From Prosapia bicincta (lineage: Eukaryota > Arthropoda > Insecta > Hemiptera > Cercopidae), in NCBI GenBank assembly GCA_036971475.1, contig JBAIZL010000001.1, forward strand, positions 152,553,544-152,617,543: a stretch of 64,000 bases of DNA, read 5' to 3'. Positions 10,780 through 22,089 of this stretch are shown here, one piece after another. The first letter of the stretch is position 1. Each line of letters starts with the position of its first letter. The translations under genes were made by a program, and so were the position numbers. A model generated the notes under the pieces. It saw nothing but the letters and a program-made list of their open reading frames with translations. It had not been told where the DNA came from and did not search any database.

Positions 10780-10955
10780 ACAAACTTTCTTTATTTTACC
10801 CTTATGTACATTTCAGTTACCAAGTAACCATCCTCAGAGGGATAACATACAAAGACTGAATCTTTGTATTATAACCCGTGGGCGGTTACTTGGTAAAAAT
10901 GTACAAAAGGGTGAAATCAAAAGTGTTGTGGTTAAGGGGTTTTTTTAGTATTTAT
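10780..10955. repeat. Foldback element with inverted hammerhead-like arms
   Basis: The left arm (minus sense, 10780-10850) and right arm (plus sense, 10868-10955) are inverted copies. Both contain GGTTACTTGGTA, ATGTACA, AAGGGT and an outer tail with GTTGTGGTTA. The loop holds CAAAGACTGAATCTTTG, itself a hairpin. The outer tails match the family tail near 45680. Confidence 0.65.
10799..10841 (-). ncRNA. Hammerhead-like motif, best-preserved copy, palindrome AUGUACAU
   Basis: Minus strand: CCCU, core CUGAGGA, U, hairpin G-GUUAC-UUG-GUAAC-U, GAA, AUGUACAU, A, AGGG. CCCU/AGGG forms a perfect 4-bp stem I. GUUAC/GUAAC forms stem II. The palindrome could form stem III between two molecules. AUA fits the NUH cleavage triplet. 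The CUGANGA and GAA cores are intact. The only departure from the hammerhead consensus is one extra U between the core and stem II. Function is inferred. Confidence 0.48.
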
Positions 10956-11024
10956 TATTAACATAACAGTTTTAACATAAACATAAGAAATGAACAATCA
11001 AATCCTACTACTGCCAAGACTTAC

Positions 11025-11126
11025 CATCAATGGAGAAAGGAAAGTCCGAGCTGGCTAGTGTTGAAGGAGGTTGCTGCAATTCTGTCAAAGTGCGTGAAGA
11101 CAGATAGTCTGAGTGAAGACCCAACC
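11025..11126 (-). CDS. ci: cubitus interruptus, internal exon
   Basis: A 102-nt exon with acceptor CAG before 11126 and donor GTAAGT from 11024. In the frame set by both neighbours (two bases, 33 codons, one base) it reads LGLHSDYLSSRTLTEL, then a Pro/Ser/Gln linker, then SSDFPFSIDG. The last Gly codon is completed in the next exon by SRLASPR. The segment DYL..SRTLTEL...DFPFS.DGSRL matches the region just before the RKRALS block of GLI/Ci proteins. It is too short to stand out by ORF length; the support is splice signals, phase and family match together. Both flanking introns are repeat-rich: a 117-bp satellite starts about 170 bp upstream in the gene's sense, and a foldback element lies about 110 bp downstream. 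Confidence 0.9.
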
Positions 11127-11300
11127 CTGCAACAGACGAAATTCCTTAATTATCACTGGTTACGCTTTCATATTGGAGGAAACTCATGAAAACGTTACAT
11201 CTTAGAATTATCAATCATAAAAAACTAACTCATTTTCTTAAATCATAAAATTTATAAACTATTTTTTAGTTAAATTTCGTTATTTATCCCGTCGGAAATG

Positions 11301-14300
11301 GTAATTACAATATGGCTGCAAACATCTTATTGCAAGTGTAACCAGAACTTAGCTTTCAAGATGTAGTCCTACCTACGTCTAAATACAGTGTACCAATGGT
11401 AATATACGAGGGTATCTATAATTACAATATGGCTGCAAACATCTTATTGCAAGTGTAACCAGAACTTAACTTTCAAGATGTAGTCCTCCCTACGTCTAAA
11501 TACAGTGTACCAATGGTAATATACGAGGGTATCTATAATTACAATATGGCTGCAAACATCTTATTGCAAGTGTAACCAGAACTTAACTTTCAAGATGTAG
11601 TCCTCCCTACGTCTAAATACAGTGTACCAATGGTAATATACGAGGGTATCTATAATTACAATATGGCTGCAAACATCTTATTGCAAGTGTAACCAGAACT
11701 TAGCTTTCAAGATGCAGTCCTCCCTACGTCTAAATACAGTGTACCAATGGTAATATACGAGGGTATCTATAATTACAATATGGCTGCAAACATCTTATTG
11801 CAAGTGTAACCAGAACTTAACTTTCAAGATGTAGTCCTCCCTACGTCTAAATACAGTGTACCAATGGTAATATACGAGGGTATCTATAATTACAATATGG
11901 CTGCAAACATCTTATTGCAAGTGTAACCAGAACTTAGCTTTCAAGATGTAGTCCTCCCTACGTCTAAATACAGTGTACCAATGGTAATATACGAGGGTAT
12001 CTATAATTACAATATGGGTGCAAACATCTTATTGCAAGTGTAACCAGAACTTAACTTTCAAGATGTAGTCCTCCCTACGTCTAAATACAGTGTACCAATG
12101 GTAATATACGAGGGTATCTATAATTACAATATGGCTGCAAACATCTTATTGCAAGTGTAACCAGAACTTAGCTTTCAAGATGTAGTCCTCCCTACGTCTA
12201 AATACAGTGTACCAATGGTAATATACGAGGGTATCTATAATTACAATATGGCTGCAAACATCTTATTGCAAGTGTAACCAGAACTTAACTTTCAAGATGT
12301 AGTCCTCCCTACGTCTAAATACATTGTACCAATGGTAATATACGAGGGTATCTATAATTACAATATGGCTGCAAACATCTTATTGCAAGTGTAACCAGAA
12401 CTTAGCTTTCAAGATGTAGTCCTCCCTACGTCTAAATACAGTGTACCAATGGTAATATACGAGGGTATCTATAATTACAATATGGCTGCAAACATCTTAT
12501 TGCAAGTGTAACCAGAACTTAGCTTTCAAGATGTAGTCCTCTCTACGTCTAAATACAGTGTACCAATGGTAATATACGAGGGTATCTATAATTACAATAT
12601 GGCTGCAAACATCTTATTGCAAGTGTAACCAGAACTTAACTTTCAAGATGTAGTCCTCCCTACGTCTAAATACAGTGTACCAATGGTAATATACGAGGGT
12701 ATCTATAATTACAATATGGCTGCAAACATCTTATTGCAAGTGTAACCAGAACTTAACTTTCAAGATGTAGTCCTCCCTACGTCTAAATACAGTGTACCAA
12801 TGGTAATATACGAGGGTATCTATAGTTACAATATGGCTGCAAACATCTTATTGCAAGTGTAACCAGAACTTAGGTTTCAAGATGTAGTCCTCCCTACGTC
12901 TAAATACAGTGTACCAATGGTAATATACGAGGGTATCTATAATTACAATATGGCTGCAAACATCTTATTGCAAGTGTAACCAGAACTTAGGTTTCAAGAT
13001 GTAGTCCTCCCTACGTCTAAATACAGTGTACCAATGGTAATATACGAGGGTATCTATAATTACAATATGGCTGCAAACATCTTATTGCAAGTGTAACCAG
13101 AACTTAACTTTCAAGATGTAGTCCTCCCTACGTCTAAATACAGTGTACCAATGGTAATATAGGAGGGTATCTATAATTACAATATGGCTGCAAACATCTT
13201 ATTGCAAGTGTAACCAGAACTTAACTTTCAAGATGAAGTCCTCCCTACGTCTAAATACAGTGTACCAATGGTAATATAGGAGGGTATCTATAATTACAAT
13301 ATGGCTGCAAACATCTTATTGCAAGTGTAACCAGAACTTAACTTTCAAGATGAAGTCCTCCCTACGTCTAAATACAGTGTACCAATGGTAATATAAGAGG
13401 GTATCTATAATTACAATATGGCTGCAAACATCTTATTGCAAGTGTAACCAGAACTTAACTTTCAAGATGAAGTCCTCCCTACGTCTAAATACAGTGTACC
13501 AATGGTAATATAAGAGGGTATCTATAATTACAATATGGCTGCAAACATCTTATTGCAAGTGTAACCAGAACTTAACTTTCAAGATGAAGTCCTCCCTACG
13601 TCTAAATACAGTGTACCAATGGTAATACAGGAGGGTATCTATAATTACAATATGGCTGCAAACATCTTATTGCAAGTATAACCAGAACTTAATTTTCAAG
13701 ATGTAGTCCTCCCTACGTCTAAATACAGTGTAACAATGGTAATATACGAGGGTATCTATAATTACAATATGGCTGCAAACATCTTATTGCAAGTATAACC
13801 AGAACTTAATTTTCAAGATGTAGTCCTCCCTACGTCTAAATACAGTGTACCAATGGTAATATACGAGGGTATCTATAATTACAATATGGCTGCAAACATC
13901 TTATTGCAAGTCTAACCAGAACTTAACTTTCAAGATGTAGTCCTCCCTACGTCTAAATACAGTGTACCAATGGTAATATACGAGGGTATCTATAATTACA
14001 ATATGGCTGCAAACATCTTACTGCAAGTGTAACCAGAACTTAACTATCAAGATGTAGTCCTCCCTACGTCTAAATACAGTGTACCAATGGTAATATACGA
14101 GGGTATCTATAATTACAATATGGCTGCAAACATCTTACTGCAAGTGTAACCAGAACTTAACTTTCAAGATGTAGTCCTCCCTACGTCTAAATACAGTGTA
14201 CCAATGGTAATATACGAGGGTATCTATAATTACAATATGGCTGCAAACATCTTACTGCAAGTGTAACCAGAACTTAACTATCAAGATGTAGTCCTCCCTA

Positions 14301-14785
14301 CGTCTAAATACAGTGTACCAATGGTAATATACGAGGGTATCTATAATTACAATATGGCTGCAAACATCTTACTGCAAGTGTAACCAGAACTTAACTATCA
14401 AGATGTAGTCCTCCCTACGTCTAAATACAGTGTACCAATGGTAATATACGAGGGTATCTATAATTACAATATGGCTGCAAACATCTTACTGCAAGTGTAA
14501 CCAGAACTTAACTTTCAAGATGTAGTCCTCCCTACGTCTAAATACAGTGTACCAATGGTAATATACGAGGGTATCTATAATTACAATATGGCTGCAAACA
14601 TCTTACTGCAAGTGTAACCAGAACTTAACTATCAAGATGTAGTCCTCTCTACGTCTAAATACAGTGTACCAATGGTAATATACGAGGGTATCTATAATTA
14701 CAATATGGCTGCAAACATCTTACTGCAAGTGTAACCAGAACTTAACTATCAAGATGTAGTCCTCCCTACGTCTAAATACAGTGTA
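11301..14785. repeat. 117-bp satellite, about 30 copies
   Basis: Thirty near-identical units. The anchor TATGGCTGCAAACATC recurs from 11311 to 14704, exactly 29 x 117 bp apart, with no indels. Variants cluster: TTAGC/TTAAC alternates in the first third, ACGAGG becomes AGGAGG/AAGAGG near 13150-13630, and CTTACTGC with AACTATC dominates after 14000. This is the pattern of local duplication or gene conversion. Each unit contains TAATTA and ATGGC. No open reading frame is conserved. Confidence 0.97.
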
Positions 14786-15984
14786 GTTTATGGGATTAGT
14801 TTAGTTCGGGAAAAAAATTACGTTTCCTAACCCAAGCTAACAATGTAGGGTTAAACGTCACATACAATTTTGCAAGACTGGAGAGCCTGCCCTTCAGCAA
14901 CCAGATAGTTTACGTTAGGTAACCTAATCAAACGTATCCCAAACAGATTATTGAATTATATGCATGTTGCCATTAGCAGAGCATATAACCAACATCGTTT
15001 ATAAAAATAATAGGATACACTGTATTTGTAATAAATGTAACTCAATCTTTTTGAAAAAAATCATCTGGGGTGGCTACAAAATATAAAATTATGAAATTCT
15101 TCGATTTTCAAGATAGACATTAACTAGTTTTTAAAATATTCAAATTATGTAAAGTATAAAAAAATTTCCTAAATATTTTCATAATTTTAATTATTAACAT
15201 GAACAAAAGGATCACTTTTACATTATTTGAAAGCATAACATAAGTTTAAATGACTGAACTTTGTGCAAAATGTTGTGTGAAGATAGTTTTAAACAATTAT
15301 CACAAATACACAACATATTCAATTTACAATACTTGCATGTTTTCAGTACGAATAATACACTATGCGTCTAGCTATGGCAAGGAAAATTACTTTATCTCGC
15401 TAATGAACGGGTTGTTTTCAACCAAAATAATAATTAAAATGTCTGGTTGCATGATGTAGTATTGCCTGCAGCGGGGCGGGGTATAGTCAACGAGCACGTC
15501 TGTGGTCGGACTTAATAACTCAATAGTACGGCCACGGTAACTATGTAGCGGACTTGGAAGACAATTTTTAAATGGATAAAACGTGGTAATGTCACCAGAA
15601 AAATCGAAGGAATTGTTTTCTTTCTTAGATATAGATTAATTGTACGCAAACAAAATGTGTTCAACTCTCATATAATTTAGTCCCATCTTAAAGGCCTACT
15701 TAGATTACAGTTAATTATTACATTTCTGAAGAATAAAACTGGACCAAAAACATTAGGGTTAGTTGTGATACTTTTTACGGAAGTCTTGCTTATCCGTCTT
15801 GAACGCCCTGACGTCGGTTCAGCGAAAATGTAGGATAGTAGGGAAAGTTAGAAACTCGAGTAAAACAAAGGAGGTTTGAATTTTACAAATCTTTAATGCG
15901 TGAAGCTTATAACACTTTGCTTAAGATTTTGTGGTACGGTAAACATTAAATGTCTGAATGTACATAGGCTAATTTATGAAAATA
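14786..15984. other. Anonymous intronic DNA
   Basis: No gene seen. A GC-rich patch at 15470-15560 (GGGGCGGGG, several CpGs) contrasts with the surroundings and may be a relic of an unrecognised repeat. Confidence 0.4.
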
Positions 15985-16103
15985 TAAAAAATGTTGCGAT
16001 CTTCGTCTGTCTCGCCGATGTTTACCGTTTCCTTGCCAGGTCCCACCTGTGAAGCATCATTACATCGGTTTCCGTAGCTTCTTTTTGATGCTCAACTCAA
16101 CAT
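15985..16103 (-). pseudogene. Tigger/pogo transposase C-terminal tail relic
   Basis: Minus strand reads EATETDVMMLHRWDLARKR, stop, TSARQTKI. The order TDVM.L.RW.(D)LA.KR....QTKI.(D)F is the extreme C-terminus of Tigger/Jerky-like transposases. It directly continues, in the sense direction, the preceding domain that forms the 168-bp tandem array at 16090-16755. Confidence 0.6.
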
Positions 16104-16755
16104 GCAATGGGGACTTCTAAGACCTTCTCTAAGCCGTCATTGTCGTTACCACTATTATTGTACGAGATCAACAATATCTTCATATTTTATGGCGCACACA
16201 TCAGCCTGCCCATCTTCTGATTGTTCTAACGATGTTGGTATAGTTTCTTTTTGATGTTCAGCTCAACATATGCAATGGCGACTTCTAGGACCTTCTCTAA
16301 GCCGTCATTATCGTTACCACTATTATTGTACGAGATCAACAATATCTTCATCTTTTATGGCGCACACATCAGCCTGCCCATCTTCTGATTGTTCTAACGA
16401 TGTTGGTATAGTTTCTTTTTGATGTTCAGCTCAACATATGCAATGGCGACTTCTAGGACCTTCTCTAAGCCGTCATTATCGTTACCACTATTATTGTACG
16501 AGATCAACAATATCTTCATCTTTTATGGCGCACACATCAGCATGCCCATCTTCTGATTGTTCTAACAATGTTGGTATAGTTTCTTTTAGATGCTCAACAT
16601 ATGCAATGGCGACTTCTAGGACCTTCTCTAAGCCGCCATTATCGTTACCACTATTATTGTACGAGATCAACAATATCTTCATCTTTTATGGCGCACACAT
16701 CAGCCTGCCTATCTTCTGATTGTTCTAACGATGTTGGTATAGTTTCGATATTTGT
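16090..16755 (-). repeat. 168-bp tandem repeat (4 copies) made from a Tigger transposase domain
   Basis: GCAATGG anchors at 16104, 16272, 16440 and 16603 give units of 168, 168 and 163 bp. The minus strand reads KDEDIVDLVQ, then in another frame NDGLEKVLEVAIAYVE, then in copies LKETIPTLLEQSEDGHAD. Acidic DEDIV plus AIAYVE is the C-terminal region of Tigger/Jerky-like proteins just before the RW.DLA.KR tail, which indeed follows at 15985-16103. 168 is divisible by three, so the frame survives duplication, and ORFs of up to 93 codons appear on both strands. The coding role is dead. Confidence 0.75.
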
Positions 16756-17034
16756 TTCAACCCTAGTCCAGGTGCGGTACATTCAGTGACGACTAAAACT
16801 GAACGATTTATGACGAGTAGACAATTTTAATTTATTTTTGTGGTGTCAGATAAGACAGAATGTCGGGTACGAGAAGGTCAGATGAGCGAAACTACTGTAA
16901 TTTTTAAATAATCCCTATAGTGAGGAATACCAAGCGGAAGATGATTTTATCTGACGTCAAAAAATGAGGCGTATTTCTAAATTTGTAAGTCTGCCCTGTA
17001 AGGCTGGGATCTCACATGACAGTTTCGCAAAAGC

Positions 17035-20000
17035 TGCATTTGCGTTACTACACCGTTGCTGCGACGACATTTTAGACACTGCTCAAACAGCTTATGTCAT
17101 CGGACGTGGTAGCATTGTAAAACCCCTTCCATGGAGTAAAGCCATCTGTTGCGTTTGCGTTACCACGCCGTTGCTGCGTCGACATTTTAGACACTGCTCA
17201 AACAGCTTATGTTCATCGGACGTGGCAGCATTGTAAAACCCCTTCCATGGACTAAAGCCATCTGTTTAAACTCACGTAGGCTCCTAATTACAGTAGTATG
17301 AGCAATAAGTTGCGTTTGTGTTACCACACCGTTGCTGCGACGACTTTTTAGACACTGCTCAAACAGCTTATGTCATCGGACGTGGCAGCATTGTAAAACC
17401 CCTTCCATGGACTGAAGCCATCTGTTTAAACTCACGTAGGCTCCTAATTACAGTAGTATGAGCAATAAGTTGCGTTGCGTTACCACACCGTTGCTGCGTC
17501 GACTTTTTACACACTGCTCAAACAGCTTATGTCATCGGACGTGGCAGCATTGTAAAAACCCCTTCCATGGACTAAAGCCATCTGTTTAAACTCACGTAGG
17601 CTCCTAATTACAGTAGTATGAGCAATAAGTTGCGTTGCGTTACCACACCGTTGCTGCGACGACTTTTTAGACACTGCTCAAACAGCTTATGTCATCGGAC
17701 GTGGCAGCATTGTAAAACCCCTTCCATGGACTAAAGCCATCTGTTTAAACTCACGTAGGCTCCTAATTACAGTAGTATGAGCAATAAGTTGCGTTTGCGT
17801 TACCACACCGTTGCTACGTCGACTTTTTACACACTGCTCAAACAGCTTATGTCATCGGACGTGGCAGCATTGTAAAAACCCCTTCCATGGACTGAAGCCA
17901 TCTGTTTAAACTCACGTAGGCTCCTAATTACAGTAGTATGAGCAACAAGTTGCGTTTGCGTTACCACACCGTTGCTGCGTCGACTTTTTAGACACTGCTC
18001 AAACAGCTTATGTTCATCGGACGTGGCAGCCTTGTAAAACCCCTTCCATGGACTAAAGCCATCTGTTTAAACTCACGTAGACTCCTAATTACAGTAGTAT
18101 GAGCAATAAGTTGCGTTTGCGTTACCACACCGTTGCTGCGTCGACCTTTTAGACACTGCTCAAACAGCTTATGTCATCGGACGTGGCAGCATTGTAAAAC
18201 CCCTTCCATGGACTAAAGCCATCTGTTTAAACTCACGTAGACTCCTAATTACAGTAGTATGAGCAATAAGTTGCGTTTGCGTTACCACACCGTTGCTGCG
18301 TCGACTTTTTAGACACTGCTCAAACAGCTTATGTCATCGGACGTGGCAGCATTGTAAAACCCCTTCCATGGACTAAAGCCATCTGTTTAAACTCACGTAG
18401 ACTCCTAATTACAGTAGTATGAGCAATAAGTTGCGTTTGCGTTACCACACCGTTGCTGCGTCGACTTTTTAGACACTGCTCAAACAGCTTATGTCATCGG
18501 ACGTGGCAGCATTGTAAAAACCCCTTCCATGGACTAAAGCCATCTGTTGCGTTTGCGTTACCACACCGTTGCTGCGTCGACCTTTTAGACACTGCTCAAA
18601 CAGCTTATGTCATCGGACGTGGCAGCATTGTAAAACCCCTTCCATGGACTAAAGCCATCTGTTTAAACTCACGTAGACTCCTAATTACAGTAGTATGAGC
18701 AATAAGTTGCGTTTGCGTTACCACACCGTTGCTGCGTCGACTTTTTAGACACTGCTCAAACAGCTTATGTTCATCGGACGTGGCAGCATTGTAAAACCCC
18801 TTCCATGGACTAAAGCCATCTGTTTAAACTCACGTAGGCTCCTAATTACAGTAGTATGAGCAATAAGTTGCGTTTGCGTTACCACACCGTTGCTGCGACG
18901 ACTTTTTAGACACTGCTCAAACAGCTTATGTTCATCGGACGTGGCAGCATTGTAAAACTCCTTCCATGGACTAAAGCCATCTGTTTAAACTCACGTAGAC
19001 TCCTAACTACAGTAGTATGAGCAATAAGTTGCGTTTGCGTTACCACACCGTTGCTGCGTCGACTTTTTAGACACTGCTCAAACAGCTTATGTTCATCGGA
19101 CGTGGCAGCATTGTAAAACCCCTTCCATGGACTAAAGCCATCTGTTTAAACTCACGTAGGCTCCTAATTACAGTAGTATGAGCAATAAGTTGCGTTTGCG
19201 TTACCACACCGTTGCTGCGACGACTTTTTAGACACTGCTCAAACAGCTTATGTTCATCGGACGTGGCAGCATTGTAAAACCCCTTCCATGGACTAAAGCC
19301 ATCTGTTTAAACTCACGTAGGCTCCTAATTACAGTAGTATGAGCAACAAGTTGCGTTTGCGTTACCACACCGTTGCTGCGTCGAATTTTTAGACACTGCT
19401 CAAACAGCTTATGTCATCGGACGTGGCAGCATTGTAAAAACCCCTTCCATGGACTAAAGCCATCTGTTTAAACTCACGTAGGCTCCTAATTACAGTAGTA
19501 TGAGCAACAAGTTGCGTTTGCGTTACTACACCGTTGCTGCGTCTAATTTTTAGACACTGCTCAAACAGCTTATGTCATCGGACGTGGCAGCATTGTAAAA
19601 ACCCCTTCCATGGACTAAAGCCATCTGTTTAAACTCACGTAGGCTCCTAATTACAGTAGTATGAGCAACAAGTTGCGTTTGCGTTACTACACCGTTGCTG
19701 CGTCGAATTTTTAGACACTGCTCAAACAGCTTATGTCATCGGACGTGGCAGCATTGTAAAAACCCCTTCCATGGGCTAAAGCCATCTGTTTAAACTCACG
19801 TAGGCTCCTAATTACAGTAGTATGAGCAATAAGTTGCGTTTTTGCGTTACCACACCGTTGCTGCGTCGACTTTTTAGACACTGCTCAAACAGCTTATGTT
19901 CATCGGACGTGGCAGCATTGTAAAACCCCTTCCATGGGCTAAAGCCATCTGTTTAAACTCACGTAGGCTCCTAATTACAGTAGTATGAGCAATAAGTTGC

Positions 20001-22089
20001 GTTTGCGTTACCACACCGTTGCTGCGACGACTTTTTAGACACTGCTCAAACAGCTTATGTCATCGGACGTGGCAGCATTGTAAAAACCCTTCCATGAACT
20101 AAAGCCATATGTTTAAACTCACGTAGGCTCCTAATTACAGTAGTATGAGCAATAAGTTGCGTTGCGTTACCACACCGTTGCTGCGTCGACTTTTTAGACA
20201 CTGCTCAAACGGCTTATGTCATCGGACGTGGCAGCATTGTAAAAACCCCTTCCATGGACTAAAGCCATCTGTTTAAACTCACGTAGGCTCCTAATTACAG
20301 TAGTATGAGCAATAAGTTGCGTTTGCGTTACCACGCCGTTGCTGCGACGACTTTTTAGACACTGCTCAAACAGCTTATGTTCATCGGACGTGGCAGCATT
20401 GTAAAACCCCTTCCATGGACTAAAGCCATCTGTTTAAACTCACGTAGACTCCTAATTACAGTAATATGAGCAATAAGTTGCGTTTGCGTTACCACACCGT
20501 TGCTGCGACGACTTTTTAGACACTGCTCAAACGGCTTATGTCATCGGACGTGGCAGCATTGTAAAAACCCCTTCCATGGACTAAAGCCATCTGTTTAAAC
20601 TCACGTAGGCTCCTAATTACAGTAGTATGAGCAATAAGTTGCGTTTGCGTTACCACGCCGTTGCTGCGACGACTTTTTAGACACTGCTCAAACAGCTTAT
20701 GTTCATCGGACGTGGCAGCATTGTAAAACTCCTTCCATGGACTAAAGCCATCTGTTTAAACTCACGTAGACTCCTAATTACAGTAATATGAGCAATAAGT
20801 TGCGTTTGCGTTACCACACCGTTGCTGCGACGACTTTTTAGACACTGCTCAAACAGCTTATGTCATCGGACGTGGCAGCATTGTAAAAACCCTTCCATGG
20901 ACTAAAGCCATCTGTTTAAACTCACGTAGACTCCTAATTACAGTAATATGAGCAATAAGTTGCGTTTGCGTTACCACACCGTTGCTGCGACGACTTTTTA
21001 GACACTGCTCAAACAGCTTATGTCATCGGACGTGGCAGCATTGTAAAAACTCCTTCCATGAACTAAAGCCATATGTTTAAACTCACGTAGAGAGACTCCT
21101 AACTACAGTAGTATGAGCAATAAGTTGCGTTTGCGTTACCACACCGTTGCTGCGTCGACTTTTTAGACACTGCTCAAACAGCTTATGTCATCGGACGTGG
21201 CAGCATTGTAAACCCCCTTCCATGGACTAAAGCCATCTGTTTAAACTCACGTAGACTCCTAATTACAGTAGTATGAGCAATAAGTTGCGTTTGCGTTACC
21301 ACACCGTTGCTGCGACGACTTTTTAGACACTGCTCAAACAGCTTATGTTCATCGGACGTGGCAGCATTGTAAAACCCCTTCCATGGACTAAAGCCATCTG
21401 TTTAAACTCACGTAGACTCCTAATTACAGTAGTATGAGCAATAAGTTGCGTTTGCGTTACCACACCGTTGCTGCGACGACTTTTTAGACACTGCTCTAAC
21501 AGCTTATGTCATCGGACGTGGCAGCATTGTAAAACCCCTTCCATGGACTAAAGCCATCTGTTTAAACTCACGTAGACTCCTAATTACAGTAGTATGAGCA
21601 ATAAGTTGCGTTGCGTTACCACACCGTTGCTGCGTCGACTTTTTAGACACTGCTCAAACGGCTTATGTCATCGGACGTGGCAGCATTGTAAAACCCCTTC
21701 CATGGACTAAAGCCATCTGTTTAAACTCACGTAGGCTCCTAATTACAGTAGTATGAGCAATAAGTTGCGTTTGCGTTACCACACCGTTGCTGCGTCGACT
21801 TTTTAGACACTGCTCAAACAGCTTATGTCATCGGACGTGGCAGCATTGTAAACCCCCTTCCATGGACTAAAGCCATCTGTTTAAACTCACGTAGACTCCT
21901 AATTACAGTAGTATGAGCAATAAGTTGCGTTTGCGTTACCACACCGTTGCTGCGTCGACTTTTTAGACACTGCTCAAACAGCTTATGTCATCGGACGTGG
22001 CAGCATTGTAAACCCCCTTCCATGGACTAAAGCCATCTGTTTAAACTCACGTAGACTCCTAATTACAGTAGTATAAGCAATAAGTTGCG
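17035..22089. repeat. 160-161-bp satellite, about 32 copies
   Basis: The anchor GTTGCTGCG recurs about 32 times, usually 159-162 bp apart. Each unit has TGCGTTACCACACCG, CTGCGWCGAC, CATCGGACGTGGCAGC, CCATGGACTAAAGCC and CTCCTAATTACAGTAG. Three units (first two, and one near 18541) are 115 bp and lack the segment from the TTTAAACTCACG stretch to AATAAG. One unit near 21090 has a 4-bp AGAG insertion. Two subtypes (GCGACGAC and GCGTCGAC) are interspersed. Flanking DNA before the array includes the unit's first half preceded by GGGATCTCACATGACAG, which may be the seed element. The small ORFs here are by-products. Confidence 0.97.

Larger units (their letters stand above)
7106..11024 (-). other. 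ci intron of 3.92 kb packed with transposon remains
   Basis: Holds the composite LINE/RNase H element (7612-8602), the mariner-type element (8628-9893) and a foldback with a hammerhead-like motif (10780-10955). The stretches 7106-7611 and 9895-10780 show no recognisable gene. A C/T-rich run lies at 10480-10499. Confidence 0.85.

Noticed and set aside
11301..14785. ATGGC in every 117-bp unit as a YY1/Pho Polycomb response array
   Set aside because: The core is only five bases and the flanks do not match a full site; too weak to claim.
16964..18698. ORFs with HRCCDD...DTAQTAYVIGRGS repeats as a repetitive protein
   Set aside because: They are broken in most units, frames change with 159-161-bp units, and they simply trace the satellite.
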